Shown here: positions 49,906-58,368 of the stretch, one piece after another
Position numbering within the stretch: the first letter of the stretch is position 1
Layout: each line of letters starts with the position of its first letter
From: Saprospira grandis DSM 2844
GTDB lineage: Bacteria; Bacteroidota; Bacteroidia; Chitinophagales; Saprospiraceae
Assembly (NCBI RefSeq): GCF_000275825.1
Contig: NZ_JH719942.1
Location: 2,863,928-2,927,927 of the forward strand
Length of the DNA: 64,000 nucleotides
Direction of reading: 5' to 3'
Made by a program: the position numbers and the translations under genes
The notes under the pieces: generated by a model
Seen by the model: the letters and a program-made list of their open reading frames with translations, nothing else
Databases searched by the model: none
Told to the model about the DNA's origin: nothing

Positions 49906-51354
49906 ATGAGTCAGAAAGTAGCAGAATTGGCCCCAAAAGCACTATGGGAGGCCTTTAGTCAGCTAAATGCGGTGCCTCGGCCCTCTAAAAAAGAGGAGGC
50001 GGTATCTGCATTTATGCGTGAATATGTATCCAAATTGGGATTAGTGGCCGAGGAGGATGAGGTTGGGAATATTTTGGTCCGAAAGCCAGCCACCGCAGGT
50101 CTAGAGAACCGTCCTACTATTCTTTTGCAGAGCCATTTAGACATGGTACATCAGAAGAATGCGGATACCGATTTTGATTTTTTGAGCCAGGGCATCGAGA
50201 TGTATGTAGAGGGCGATTGGGTAAAGGCCAAGGGCACCACTTTGGGGGCTGATAATGGCATTGGCGTGGCGGCTATTATGGCCCTATTGGCTAGTAGTGA
50301 TATTCCGCATCCGCCTTTGGAGGCCCTATTTACCATAGATGAAGAGACGGGGATGACGGGCGCTTTGGGATTGGGCCCCAACTGGTTAAAGTCAGACTAC
50401 TTGCTCAATCTGGACACAGAAGACGACAAAGAATTGACCATTGGTTGTGCTGGCGGGGTAGATATTTCGGTAGCGGGAAGCTATACGCCTATGGCCTTGG
50501 CTAAGGAGGAAGATTTGGCCCTAAAAATCAGTTTGAAAGGCTTGAGTGGTGGACATTCGGGGATGGATATTATTAAGGGTTTGGGCAATGCCAACTTATT
50601 GTTGGCCCGTGTTCTTCGGGCGCTTTCTCCTTTATCTTTGGCCCAATTTGATGGGGGTGGATTGCGCAATGCGATTCCCCGAGAGGCCTGGGCCATTGTG
50701 GTTTTGCCCAAGGCAGAAGCGGCCCAATACAAAGAACAACTAGCTGCTTTGGAAGCGGAGCTCAAGGCGGAGTATGCCAGTACTGACCCTAGCCTTAGCC
50801 TCACTGCAGAGGAGGTAGCTTTACCGGCCATCAAGTTGGGAGAAGCGGAGCAAAAGGCCCTTTTATCGGCGGTATTGGCTACGCCCAACGGCATCTTCAG
50901 GATGAGTCCAGAGATAGAGGGCTTGGTTCAAACCTCTAATAATTTGGCGCGTTTGCTGGTCAAAAATGGGGAATATACTGTGCTTTGCCTTTGTCGCAGC
51001 TCCGTAGATACGGAGAAATGGGCCTTGGCCGAGAGCATACAGGGATTGTATGAACTATTGGGGGCCGACACGCAGTTGTCGGGCAGTTATCCGGGTTGGG
51101 AGCCTTTGCCGGCTTCTAGTTTGGTGGACCAAATGCGTCAGTTTTTCCTTGATCGTTTTGAGGAGGAGCCCGATGTAAATGCCTGTCATGCGGGTTTGGA
51201 GTGTGGTATTTTGGGTCGTCATTACCCCAAGATGCAGATGATTTCTTTTGGGCCCAACATTCGGGGGGCGCATTCTCCTGATGAGCGGGTACAGATCAGT
51301 TCGGTACAGAAATTCTGGGCTTATTTGCTAGATGCTTTAGGGCAGTTGAAGTAG
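49906..51354 (+). CDS. pepD: Aminoacyl-histidine dipeptidase (M20 family, PepD)
   Basis: 482 aa, the usual PepD length. Zinc-site motifs: SHLDMVH (His77, Asp79), TTLGADNGIG (Asp116), DEETGMTGA (Glu146-147), NLDTEDD and the C-terminal CHAGLECG...GPNIRGAHSPDERVQI. The enzyme hydrolyses Xaa-His dipeptides such as carnosine in the cytoplasm with two metal ions. It is a lone gene. Its upstream region is the tandem 22-bp array, whose small hairpins might affect its expression. Repeat element 16 begins 9 bp after the stop codon. Confidence 0.95.
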   Translation: MSQKVAELAPKALWEAFSQLNAVPRPSKKEEAVSAFMREYVSKLGLVAEEDEVGNILVRKPATAGLENRPTILLQSHLDMVHQKNADTDFDFLSQGIEMYVEGDWVKAKGTTLGADNGIGVAAIMALLASSDIPHPPLEALFTIDEETGMTGALGLGPNWLKSDYLLNLDTEDDKELTIGCAGGVDISVAGSYTPMALAKEEDLALKISLKGLSGGHSGMDIIKGLGNANLLLARVLRALSPLSLAQFDGGGLRNAIPREAWAIVVLPKAEAAQYKEQLAALEAELKAEYASTDPSLSLTAEEVALPAIKLGEAEQKALLSAVLATPNGIFRMSPEIEGLVQTSNNLARLLVKNGEYTVLCLCRSSVDTEKWALAESIQGLYELLGADTQLSGSYPGWEPLPASSLVDQMRQFFLDRFEEEPDVNACHAGLECGILGRHYPKMQMISFGPNIRGAHSPDERVQISSVQKFWAYLLDALGQLK

Positions 51355-51362
51355 TCTGTTTT

Positions 51363-51476
51363 GGGGCCTGCCGCCTTTGGCGGCCGGGCCCTTGCAGGGC
51401 TCGCAGGTCTGCTCGGCCCTGCGCCAGCAAGCTGGCTGGGTCTGGCCTTCGGCCACCCTTTCAGGCCCCTAGGCCA
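51363..51476 (+). repeat. GGGGC-family intergenic element, copy 16
   Basis: GGGGCCTGCCGCC...GGCGGC, the core GCTCGCAGGTCTGCTCGGCC, stem GCCAGCAAGCTGGC, stem GGCCTTCGGCC, and a short tail CCCCTAGGCC. It is 9 bp after the pepD stop codon, in sense, and mixes subfamily II and III features. Confidence 0.77.
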
Positions 51477-51482
51477 AATAGA

Positions 51483-51512
51483 AACGGACCGCCAAGTTCT
51501 TGGCGGTCCGTT
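51483..51512. terminator. Terminator-like perfect inverted repeat
   Basis: AACGGACCGCCAAG (51483-51496) pairs with 51499-51512 over 14 bp. T tracts are short on both strands, so function as a terminator is likely but not certain. Confidence 0.5.
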
Positions 51513-51519
51513 CTGCGTT

Positions 51520-51685
51520 TGAGCAGGCGGCGAAGCCGCCGCAAAGGCGCGCAGCGCCTCGGCTGAGGGGCTGTAGCAGGGCCGCCGAAGGCGGCAGACC
51601 GAGGCGCTGCAAGCGCCGAAGGGCCGAGCGAACAGCGAGCTGTGCAATGGCCCGACCCAAGGCCGCAGGCCGCAGGGGCAGCCCC
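51520..51685 (-). repeat. GGGGC-family intergenic element, copy 17 (subfamily III)
   Basis: On the minus strand GGGGCTGCCCC (51685), GGGTCGGGCCATTGCACAGC, core variant TGTTCGCTCGGCCC, stem GGCGCTTGCAGCGCC, stem GCCGCC/GGCGGC, and CTACAGCCCCTCAGCC. Its GGGGC end is 23 bp past the hemW stop codon, in sense. Confidence 0.77.
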
Positions 51686-51708
51686 AAAAAAGCAGAAGAA
51701 AAGAAAAC

Positions 51709-52851
51709 TTAGGCAGGGCTATCCTCTAGAAACAGCTCGGCAATAATATGGTCGCTCAGGAGTTTGCCTGCATTGCTGAGATAGATATGTTCATTTTGGA
51801 GTTGGGCCAAATCATCTTGGATAAAGGGTTGGATAGTTTGCAGCAGTTGATTTTTAGTGCTTGTTCCCCAGCGTTGTTCCACCTCTAAGAGAGAGAGGCC
51901 CCATTTGGTGCGCAGGCGGGTCATAAGCAGCTCATTAAATTGTTCTGTGGGGGAGAGCTCTTCTTTTTCGAAGAGCAATTCATTATTTTCTAGGGCCTTA
52001 ATATACTTCATATTATGAGCAATATTCCATTGTCGGCTATGGCCATTGAAGCTATGGGCCGAGGGGCCGATGCCGAGATAGGGTTGGCTTTTCCAGTAAG
52101 CCGAATTATGTTGGGCATACTGTTCATTGCGGCAGAAATTAGAAATCTCGTACTGTTCATAGTCGTGAAGTTGGCATTCTTCGAGGAGGATTTCGAAATG
52201 TCGGGCGGCTTTATCTTCATCTAGGGTCGGCAACTTCTTGCGTCGGATAAGATGTTCGAGGGGGGTATTGGGTTCTAGGGTGAGGGCATAGGCGGAGAGG
52301 TGAGGGACTTGGAAGGCGAAGAGTTTTCGGATTGTTTTTCGCCAATCCTCATTAGAGAGGAAGGGGCCGCCATAGATAAGGTCTACAGAAAGTTGGTTGA
52401 AGCCCACGGCCAGGGCATTGGCCAGGCAGTTCTCGGCTTCTTCTGCGGAGTGGGCGCGGTTCATATAGCTCAGTTCTTTGGGCAAAAAGGATTGCAGGCC
52501 GATGCTAAGGCGATTGATGGGGGTATGTAACTTATAGCTACGGAGTTTATCGAGGCTCATATCATCTGGATTGGCCTCTAGGGTGACCTCCATATTTGGG
52601 CCGAGGGGGTAGTGTGTTTTGATAATGGACCAGAGTTGGTTAATCTCGGCGGCGGAGAGCAGGGAGGGGGTGCCACCACCAAAATAGACCGATTGCAGTT
52701 TGGCGCCTTGGAGATAATCTTTTTGCAGAAGCAGCTCTTTGCTAATGGCTTCAAGCATCTGCCCTTTATATTTTAGGGAAGTAGAGAAGTGGAAATTGCA
52801 ATAGTGGCAAGCTTGCTTGCAAAAGGGGATATGGATATAGAGTGCCGACAT
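51709..52851 (-). CDS. hemW: Radical SAM protein HemW (CPO3-like)
   Basis: 380 aa. The radical SAM cluster motif CKQACHYCNF (Cys11, Cys15, Cys18; Cx3Cx2C) follows IHIPF. VYFGGGTPSLL, LEANPDDMS, LSIGLQSF and the C-terminal HemN-like domain (YLGIGPSAHSF, TEQFNELLMTRLRTKWGLSL) are typical of HemW. HemW is a heme chaperone that passes heme to respiratory enzymes; it is often annotated as oxygen-independent coproporphyrinogen oxidase but lacks the extra features of HemN. It is a cytoplasmic, lone gene. Confidence 0.93.
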   Translation of the reverse strand: MSALYIHIPFCKQACHYCNFHFSTSLKYKGQMLEAISKELLLQKDYLQGAKLQSVYFGGGTPSLLSAAEINQLWSIIKTHYPLGPNMEVTLEANPDDMSLDKLRSYKLHTPINRLSIGLQSFLPKELSYMNRAHSAEEAENCLANALAVGFNQLSVDLIYGGPFLSNEDWRKTIRKLFAFQVPHLSAYALTLEPNTPLEHLIRRKKLPTLDEDKAARHFEILLEECQLHDYEQYEISNFCRNEQYAQHNSAYWKSQPYLGIGPSAHSFNGHSRQWNIAHNMKYIKALENNELLFEKEELSPTEQFNELLMTRLRTKWGLSLLEVEQRWGTSTKNQLLQTIQPFIQDDLAQLQNEHIYLSNAGKLLSDHIIAELFLEDSPA

Positions 52852-53025
52852 AGAGGAGAGGTCTGATGGTTAGGGCACAAAATTAAAATAAAATATTGGA
52901 AAAGGGGGATTTGCTCCGCCATCAATACTTCTTCTGGCAAGCTTGCAAAAATATTGATTATTAGCTTTTTAATGGAAATGATAAAGTTCTTTTAAAATAA
53001 GGGCCTATTAAGAATAAATCCTTAT

Positions 53026-53147
53026 CTTAGCTAAGCAGCAAAGGGTAAGAAATAAAGCAGCTTGCCCTTACAATTAGTAGATTTTTCATGAGAATAGGTG
53101 TATGCCTATTGGGCATCTTGGTGTAGCAGCGCCAGGATGCTTTTTTT
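53026..53147 (+). ncRNA. Candidate structured small RNA or attenuator
   Basis: In the 408-bp gap between hemW and the acyltransferase gene: palindrome CTTAGCTAAG (53026-53035), stem AAGGGTAAG/CTTGCCCTT (53041-53049, 53061-53069), stem AATAGG/CCTATT (53093-53098, 53105-53110), and an 11-bp terminator-like stem (53113-53123, 53130-53140) followed by seven T. A 12-codon frame (ATG 53088 to TAG 53126, MRIGVCLLGILV) overlaps the last two stems. The remaining gap sequence shows nothing. It could be a small RNA or a leader attenuator for the genes at 53260. Confidence 0.4.
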
Positions 53148-53259
53148 GTGGAAGCTACTACATTAAGCAGACTATAGAGGGTGTATTAAATGATTACTAA
53201 ATATACAGCTCTGGCGAAAAGCCTCTTTTTTAGTTGTATTTTTGAAAAAATAAGAGCCA

Positions 53260-53862
53260 ATGATCAAGAAAATAATTAGCCAGTTCTACCTCAAACTAGC
53301 GGGCTGGAAAATTCACCCCAGTATTCCCCAAGAGGCCCAAGGCAACTGCGTACTTATTGCGGCCCCGCATACCACCAACTGGGATTACCCCATTACTATG
53401 GCTGCCATGGCCGAGCTAGGCGTTCCCATTAAGTACACCATCAAAGATGACTATATGCGGCCCCCTTTTGGCTGGTTTTTTAGAATGATGGGAGGGATCG
53501 GAATCAACCGAAAGCCCAAAAAAGAAGGGGTGGAGCGCCCTTCTATGGTCGATGTTATTGCCAACTTATTTGAGGGCCAAGAGCGGCTCTGCATCATTAT
53601 GGAGCCTGAAGGAACCCGCTCTAAGGTGGTCAAATGGAAAACGGGCTTTTATTATGTGGCCCTAAAGGCTAAGGTGCCTATCTTGCTTGGTTGGCTAGAT
53701 TATGCGAAAAAAGAGGGGGGAATTGGCAAGGCCATACATCCTTCTGGAGATATTGCCAAGGATATGGCCGAAATTATGTGCTTTTATAAGGACATACTGG
53801 GAAAAAATCCCGAACTTTTTGCCCTTGACGAAACATATTACCAGCCCAACCGCTGCTCATAA
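53260..53862 (+). CDS. 1-acyl-glycerol-3-phosphate acyltransferase-like protein
   Basis: 200 aa. The acyltransferase motif H(x)4D appears as APHTTNWDYP, the second block as MGGIGINRKPKKEG, and the third as IMEPEGTRSKVVKWKTG (EGTR). These are the PlsC-family blocks. It is shorter than PlsC and lacks a clear membrane helix, like the small acyltransferases of Bacteroidota. It transfers an acyl chain to a lipid or other acceptor at the membrane. It starts a three-gene plus-strand run (gaps 11 and 12 bp) with an acidic protein and an FtsX-like permease. TATTTTTG at 53237-53244 is a possible -7 box. Confidence 0.85.
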   Translation: MIKKIISQFYLKLAGWKIHPSIPQEAQGNCVLIAAPHTTNWDYPITMAAMAELGVPIKYTIKDDYMRPPFGWFFRMMGGIGINRKPKKEGVERPSMVDVIANLFEGQERLCIIMEPEGTRSKVVKWKTGFYYVALKAKVPILLGWLDYAKKEGGIGKAIHPSGDIAKDMAEIMCFYKDILGKNPELFALDETYYQPNRCS

Positions 53863-53873
53863 AATAAATTAGC

Positions 53874-54827
53874 ATGAAACTTAAAGCCCTAAAAGAAGAG
53901 ATTGCCCAGTTCCAAATCCTATTGGAGCGCATCGAGCAATCGCAACCCATTAGTCAATTAGAGGTAGATCTCGTTTTGCAAAAAATTAGAGGCTTTTATG
54001 AATTGGCCTTGGCCAAGGAGGAGGAAGCTCCAGCCTTGACCAGCAAGCCCAAAATAGCAAAAGAGGAAGCGCCCAAAAGCCCCAAAAAAGAAGCGCCCAA
54101 AAAAACAGGCCCAAAAATCTTCTTAAATGAAGTCCCAGAACTGCCCAAGGAAAAGGAAGAAATTCTAGCTCCCGTAGAACCGCCTGTGGTCGAGGAAAAA
54201 GTTCAGGAAGAAGAGAAACAGCCTGCTCTAGAAGAAGAGAAACCCGAGCCAGTACGCCATCGGGCGACAGAGGAAGCAAAAGAGGAAGAGGCTCAATTGC
54301 CCGAGGAAATTTTGCCCGAACTAGAACTGCCTAGCGAAAAAGAGGAGGAGAAAAAAGTAGAGGAAGAGAAAGTAGAGGAGCCAGCTACTCCTATTGTAGA
54401 AACGACCAAAGTAGAAGAACAACCGCCTGCAGCTGTTGTAGAAAAAGAAGTGCCCAAAGAAGAAGCGCCGCCTGTTGTCGAAGCCCCGAAAGAGGAGCCC
54501 GCAGCTGCCAATAAGGAAGAATACGAAGCTCTTTTTGTCTTTAAGCAGGCTACGGACCTTATGAGTCGCTTGCAACAAAAGCCCATCAGCGACCTAAAAG
54601 GAAGTATTGGGGTGGGCCAACGGTTCCGTTATATTGGGGAGCTCTTTGCTGGCGATGCAAGCCGCTTTGATGAGGCCATTGACTACTTTAACCGCAAGGC
54701 CGATGACTTTAATCAGGCCCGAGAGTATCTAGAAAATAAATTGATTCCAGAAGGAGACTGGATGAAAAAAGAAAAGCAGGATTTGGCCAAGGATTTTATC
54801 AAATGGATCCGCCGCCGTTTCCTCTAA
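53874..54827 (+). CDS. Acidic Glu/Pro-rich protein of unknown function
   Basis: 317 aa. Residues 1-50 form a helix hairpin (KALKEEIAQFQILLERIEQS...VDLVLQKIRGFYELAL). Residues 50-220 are low-complexity, made of Glu, Lys, Pro and Val with many EEK and PKEEAP words and no fold. The last 95 residues are a compact helical domain (SDLKGSIGVGQRFRYIGELF...YFNRKADDFNQAREYLENKL...KWIRRRFL). The C-terminal wording recurs in many Bacteroidota proteins without a known role, as far as I recall. It is in the middle of a three-gene operon between an acyltransferase and a permease. Confidence 0.72.
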   Translation: MKLKALKEEIAQFQILLERIEQSQPISQLEVDLVLQKIRGFYELALAKEEEAPALTSKPKIAKEEAPKSPKKEAPKKTGPKIFLNEVPELPKEKEEILAPVEPPVVEEKVQEEEKQPALEEEKPEPVRHRATEEAKEEEAQLPEEILPELELPSEKEEEKKVEEEKVEEPATPIVETTKVEEQPPAAVVEKEVPKEEAPPVVEAPKEEPAAANKEEYEALFVFKQATDLMSRLQQKPISDLKGSIGVGQRFRYIGELFAGDASRFDEAIDYFNRKADDFNQAREYLENKLIPEGDWMKKEKQDLAKDFIKWIRRRFL

Positions 54828-54839
54828 GCTGCCAATGCT

Positions 54840-55997
54840 ATGAAGCCTTTATTGCAAAAATTATTATGGAAAAGCCGCTCGCCCTGGCAAGTTTGGGGAG
54901 CGGCTATTGGCCTTTTTTTGGGGCTCTTTCTGCTTTTGTTTAGCCTACAGATTTTCTGGGATGTACAAACGCTAGCCAATGGCGCTAGCGAGGAAAATCT
55001 TTTGGTCCTACAAAAAAGGGTAGAGGGGCTGAGCGGAGAAAAAAGCTTTAGCGAGGCGGAAATTGCCGATATTCGAGCCCAGGGCTTTTGCCAAGATCTG
55101 GCTCCCGTTCGCTCCAATCGCTATGAATTGATGGCTCGTGTGCCGCAGTTGGGCTTTTCTACCCTGCTGTTCTGCCAGTCGGTCCCTCTAGATTATGTCG
55201 ACATAGATAGCAGCGATTTCCAATGGAGCGAGGGCGATCCCTTTGTGCCGGTGGTCTTGTCCAATGACTATCTCAGCCTCTATAACTATGGTTTTGGCCC
55301 TAGCCAAGGCTTGCCTAAGGTCAGTGCCGATATGCTGGGCTCTTTTTTCTTCGATTTTGATATTCGGGGAAAAAACAAACGCAAAAACTATAAGGCTAAG
55401 GTGGTGGGCCTGAGTCGAAAATTTAACTCGATTTTGGTTCCCGCTAGTTTTTTGGAGGCCAGCAATCAGCAGTTTGGCTATGAGCAGCCTAAGGTGAGCC
55501 AGCTGATTTTGCAAACGGATAATCCTTTTCAAAAGTCTTTGGCCAATTATCTAGAAGAAAAAAGCTATGAACTGAGCCGAAATAGCCTAATTGGGGGCGA
55601 GTTGAAGCAGGGGATTTTCCTCCTGTTGGCCTTTTTGCTTTTCTTGGCCACGGCCATCATCAGCCTGTCCGTTTTGGTCCTTTTGCTCAATTATCGCCTC
55701 TTGGTTAGCCAAGCGCAAAGCAGTATTTTACTACTTCTACAGCTCGGTTATCGCCAAGAGCAAATTGCTAAGGTTTTGGGCCAAAAGCTCAATTTACTGC
55801 TGGTTTATATCCTCCTTGGGGTCTTTTCGATTTTGCTGCCGCTCAAGTTTGGCCTAGGCTATTTGCTCAGTCAAGAGGGCTATGCCATTGGCCATTGGCC
55901 ACATTTTACGGTCCTCTTGAGCGCCCTATTTTTGGCTCTCGGCATCCTTTGGCTCAATCGCTACATGATTAGAAAGGCGGTGCAAGCCTTACCTTAA
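54840..55997 (+). CDS. FtsX-like ABC transporter permease
   Basis: 385 aa with one N-terminal membrane helix (AAIGLFLGLFLLLFSLQIFW, about 20-39), a periplasmic domain of about 200 residues, then three helices (about 260-285, 305-330, 350-372), which is the FtsX/MacB permease layout. Such permeases work with an ATPase to move or release lipids, lipoproteins or signals; no ATPase gene is in this window, so the partner lies elsewhere. It ends the acyltransferase operon. Repeat element 18 begins 13 bp after its stop codon. Confidence 0.78.
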   Translation: MKPLLQKLLWKSRSPWQVWGAAIGLFLGLFLLLFSLQIFWDVQTLANGASEENLLVLQKRVEGLSGEKSFSEAEIADIRAQGFCQDLAPVRSNRYELMARVPQLGFSTLLFCQSVPLDYVDIDSSDFQWSEGDPFVPVVLSNDYLSLYNYGFGPSQGLPKVSADMLGSFFFDFDIRGKNKRKNYKAKVVGLSRKFNSILVPASFLEASNQQFGYEQPKVSQLILQTDNPFQKSLANYLEEKSYELSRNSLIGGELKQGIFLLLAFLLFLATAIISLSVLVLLLNYRLLVSQAQSSILLLLQLGYRQEQIAKVLGQKLNLLLVYILLGVFSILLPLKFGLGYLLSQEGYAIGHWPHFTVLLSALFLALGILWLNRYMIRKAVQALP

Positions 55998-56009
55998 TGT
56001 TCTTTTTTT

Positions 56010-56150
56010 GGGGCCTCCGCAGCAAGCTGCGGCGCTACGTTTCAGGGCTCGCTATTCGCTCGGCCCTGCGGCGCTTGCAGCGCCTTGGTCTGGCCTGACG
56101 GCCCCCCTTGCACATCGCTAGGCCTGCGGCCCTTCGGGCCTGTAGGACGC
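56010..56150 (+). repeat. GGGGC-family intergenic element, copy 18 (subfamily II)
   Basis: GGGGCCTCCGCAGCAAGCTGC, GGCGCTACGTTTCAGGGCTC, core variant TATTCGCTCGGCCC, stem GGCGCTTGCAGCGCC, stem GGCC/GGCC and tail CACATCGCTAGGCC. It follows the permease gene, in sense. Confidence 0.78.
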
Positions 56151-56192
56151 CAGCACTCACTGAAAATCATCAATCAAATTTAATATTCTATT

Positions 56193-56654
56193 ATGAAACC
56201 TTATGAAAAGGAAGTAGAGGTAATTTGGGCCGATATGGATCCCAATCAGCATATGCGTCATACCTCTTACAGCCAGTATGCGGCCCACACTCGGATTAGT
56301 TTTTTTGCCCAGCAGGGGTTTCCCTTGCAAGATTTGGCCAAAAAGGGTTTGGGGGCTATTTTGCTCAGAGAGCAAAGCACTTATATCCGAGAAACTCAAA
56401 TGCACGAAAAGCTCAGTTTTAATATGTTGCTCAAAGCGGCTACGGCAGACTATACATTTTATACCATAGAGCAGGAGGTCCGCAAGGAGAATGGCAAGCT
56501 AGCGGCCAAGGTCCTTATTGATGGCAGCTGGATTGATATGCAGGCTCGTAAAATTACGGCTCCTTGGCCCGATTTGGTGGCTGCTGTTATTGATGAGTTG
56601 CCTCGCCACAAAGATTTTGAGTGGAAGGAGCCCACTTATTACCGCTTTAAGTAG
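56193..56654 (+). CDS. Acyl-CoA thioesterase (hot-dog fold, 4HBT type)
   Basis: 153 aa. EVIWADMDPNQHMRHTSYSQ at 9-28 is the 4HBT active-site block, with Asp in the DxxxHMxxxxY pattern; the second half (LREQSTYIRETQMHEKLSF) completes the hot-dog fold. The family cleaves acyl-CoA or related thioesters in the cytoplasm. It is a lone gene with its own terminator, converging on pth. Confidence 0.88.
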   Translation: MKPYEKEVEVIWADMDPNQHMRHTSYSQYAAHTRISFFAQQGFPLQDLAKKGLGAILLREQSTYIRETQMHEKLSFNMLLKAATADYTFYTIEQEVRKENGKLAAKVLIDGSWIDMQARKITAPWPDLVAAVIDELPRHKDFEWKEPTYYRFK

Positions 56655-56667
56655 TGTTTTTAGCGTC

Positions 56668-56702
56668 AAAAGGGCGGCCCGCAATTGCGGGCCGCCCTTT
56701 TG
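56668..56702. terminator. Bidirectional terminator between thioesterase and pth
   Basis: A perfect 17-bp palindrome (56668-56684 with 56685-56701) with AAAA and TTTT ends between converging genes. Confidence 0.85.
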
Positions 56703-56705
56703 CTT

Positions 56706-57326
56706 TTATACTTCAGGCAAATCGTCTTTGTCTACTTCTGTTTGCTTAGTGGGTGGGGCAAAGAGTTTTTTGTTGCTTAGGTTCATGCTATTGGCTAGGC
56801 CCAAAAAGCTATAGCTTTTGCAGGCGCCTTGGCAGTGGCGGATAACTTTGGGCAGCAGTTCTATTTCTTGGGGGCTCCATTTGCCCAAAACAAACTCTAC
56901 TTGTCGGCCTTTGGGGTAGTTGTTGCCAATACCAATTCTTAGGCGGGGGTAATTATTGTGGCCCAATTCTTCTTCTATGCTTTTGAGGCCATTGTGGCCA
57001 CCGGCTCCGCCTTTGCCTCTCAGGCGGATTGTTCCGAAGTTGATATTGAGGTCATCGACAAGGACCAGGACATTGTCTAGGCCAATATTTTCTTTTTTCA
57101 TCCAGTACAGTAGGGCTTTTCCACTCAAATTCATGTAAGTAGAAGGCTTGAGGATGAGTAGTTTTCGGCCCTTATATTTTCCTTGGGCCAGATCGCCATA
57201 GCGTTTTGTTTCAAATTTGGCGTCTAGGCTTTGGGCCAAGGCATCGGCTACTTTGAAGCCAATATTGTGGCGGGTTTCGGTATATTCTGCGCCAATATTT
57301 CCCAGGCCTACAATAAGATACTTCAT
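56706..57326 (-). CDS. pth: Peptidyl-tRNA hydrolase
   Basis: 206 aa from ATG 57326 (MKYLIVGLGNIGAEYTETRH). A start at 57386 would add 20 residues (MIAWIKQLFASPASPKSINP), a kind of short leader seen in some relatives, so it remains possible. Active-site residues Asn10, His20 (TRHNIGF) and the Asp in VLVDDLNINFG are present, as are RLRGKGGAGGHNGLKS and PRLRIGIG. The enzyme frees peptides from tRNA that dropped off ribosomes, an essential cytoplasmic function. It follows rplY (L25) on the same strand with a terminator between them, the order seen in many bacteria. Confidence 0.95.
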   Translation of the reverse strand: MKYLIVGLGNIGAEYTETRHNIGFKVADALAQSLDAKFETKRYGDLAQGKYKGRKLLILKPSTYMNLSGKALLYWMKKENIGLDNVLVLVDDLNINFGTIRLRGKGGAGGHNGLKSIEEELGHNNYPRLRIGIGNNYPKGRQVEFVLGKWSPQEIELLPKVIRHCQGACKSYSFLGLANSMNLSNKKLFAPPTKQTEVDKDDLPEV

Positions 57327-57401
57327 AGGGTTTATACTTTTGGGGCTAGCGGGGCTAGCAAAAAGTTGTTTAATCCAAGCAATCATTTTTCTTCAAATAA
57401 A

Positions 57402-57435
57402 AAACGCAGCTCAATAGGCATTGAACTGCGTTTTG
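57402..57435 (-). terminator. Terminator of the L25 gene
   Basis: AAAACGCAG.TCAAT (57402-57415) pairs with 57421-57435 with one mismatch, with T-rich sequence following on the minus strand. It lies 23 bp past the L25 stop codon. Confidence 0.7.
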
Positions 57436-57457
57436 CAAAGGAAAGCTTTCCTTTTGT

Positions 57458-58048
57458 TTATGCTTCTTCTTCTGCAGCACCTTTAGACTGAGCAGAACGC
57501 AAAGCACGAGGAATGTCAACAGAAGCAACGGGAATGCTGCTATTGGTCATAATTTCGATACCTTCAGTAACTTGGATATCGCGTACACGCATTGACTTAC
57601 CTAGGTCCAAGGGACTTACATCAGCAGGGATGTAAGCGCAAAGGCTTTCGGGTTGGATCAATACTTTGAGCTTGCGCATTTTTTGTACTAGCGTACCCCC
57701 TACTTTTTGTCCTTTAGAGCTACCCACAAGGCGGATAGGCACTTCAGTTTTCAAAGTTTGGCCAGCTACGATAGCTTGGAAATCCATGTGAAGGATTTTG
57801 TCGGTTACAGGGTGGAACTGCACATCTTTAACGATTGCTTCAACAGTTTTGTCACCTAATTTGATGCTAGCCTTGCGAAGTTCGTCAGTGTAAATGAGAT
57901 CACGGATCTCAAGAGCAGTAGTTGTAAAGTGGAGGTTTTCGCCATTTCCGTAAACCACACAAGGAATGCGCCCTTCTTTGCGAAGTTCTCTGCTGCTGCT
58001 TTTTCCTAGGTTGCTTCTCAGTTGGCCCTCAAATTCAATCGTTTTCAT
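57458..58048 (-). CDS. rplY: 50S ribosomal protein L25 (CTC form)
   Basis: 196 aa, the long CTC/TL5 form: an N-terminal 5S rRNA-binding domain (residues about 1-90, LRSNLGKSSSRELRKEGRIPCVVYG) and the C-terminal beta domain (about 95-185, VPIRLVGSSKGQKVGGTL...PADVSPLDLGKSMRVRDI). It binds 5S rRNA in the large ribosomal subunit, and the long form is also tied to general stress. It is followed on the minus strand by pth. Confidence 0.96.
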   Translation of the reverse strand: MKTIEFEGQLRSNLGKSSSRELRKEGRIPCVVYGNGENLHFTTTALEIRDLIYTDELRKASIKLGDKTVEAIVKDVQFHPVTDKILHMDFQAIVAGQTLKTEVPIRLVGSSKGQKVGGTLVQKMRKLKVLIQPESLCAYIPADVSPLDLGKSMRVRDIQVTEGIEIMTNSSIPVASVDIPRALRSAQSKGAAEEEA

Positions 58049-58236
58049 CAGAAATGCGTATTTGTATTAGTATAACTAAGCGTTGTCTATAAAAATTAAA
58101 AGAAGCTAGTGTGGCATTTGGCCCTCACTGGCTTTCTTTCTGCTTTACAAAAGTGTTGCAAAGATAGACAAAATATTCTTTTAATCAAGTTTTTGGAGAA
58201 ATCTTGCCAGCTTTTTTGCCTTTGTCTTGGGTTTGG

Positions 58237-58365
58237 GGGAGCGAAGCGACCGGCCTAGCGATGTGGAGGGGTGGCCGAAGGCCAGACCGAGCCAGCTTGC
58301 TGGCGATGGGCCGAGCAGACTTGCGAGCCCCGCAACGTAGCGCCGCAGCTTGCTGCGGAGGCCCC
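58237..58365 (-). repeat. GGGGC-family intergenic element, copy 19 (subfamily II)
   Basis: On the minus strand GGGGCCTCCGCAGCAAGCTGC (its stem is almost that of copy 18), CGCTACGTTGCGGGGCTCGC, the core with one change, stem GCCAGCAAGCTGGC, stem GGCC/GGCC, tail CACATCGCTAGGCC. Its GGGGC end is 4 bp past the stop codon at 58369, in sense. Confidence 0.77.
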
Positions 58366-58368
58366 TAC

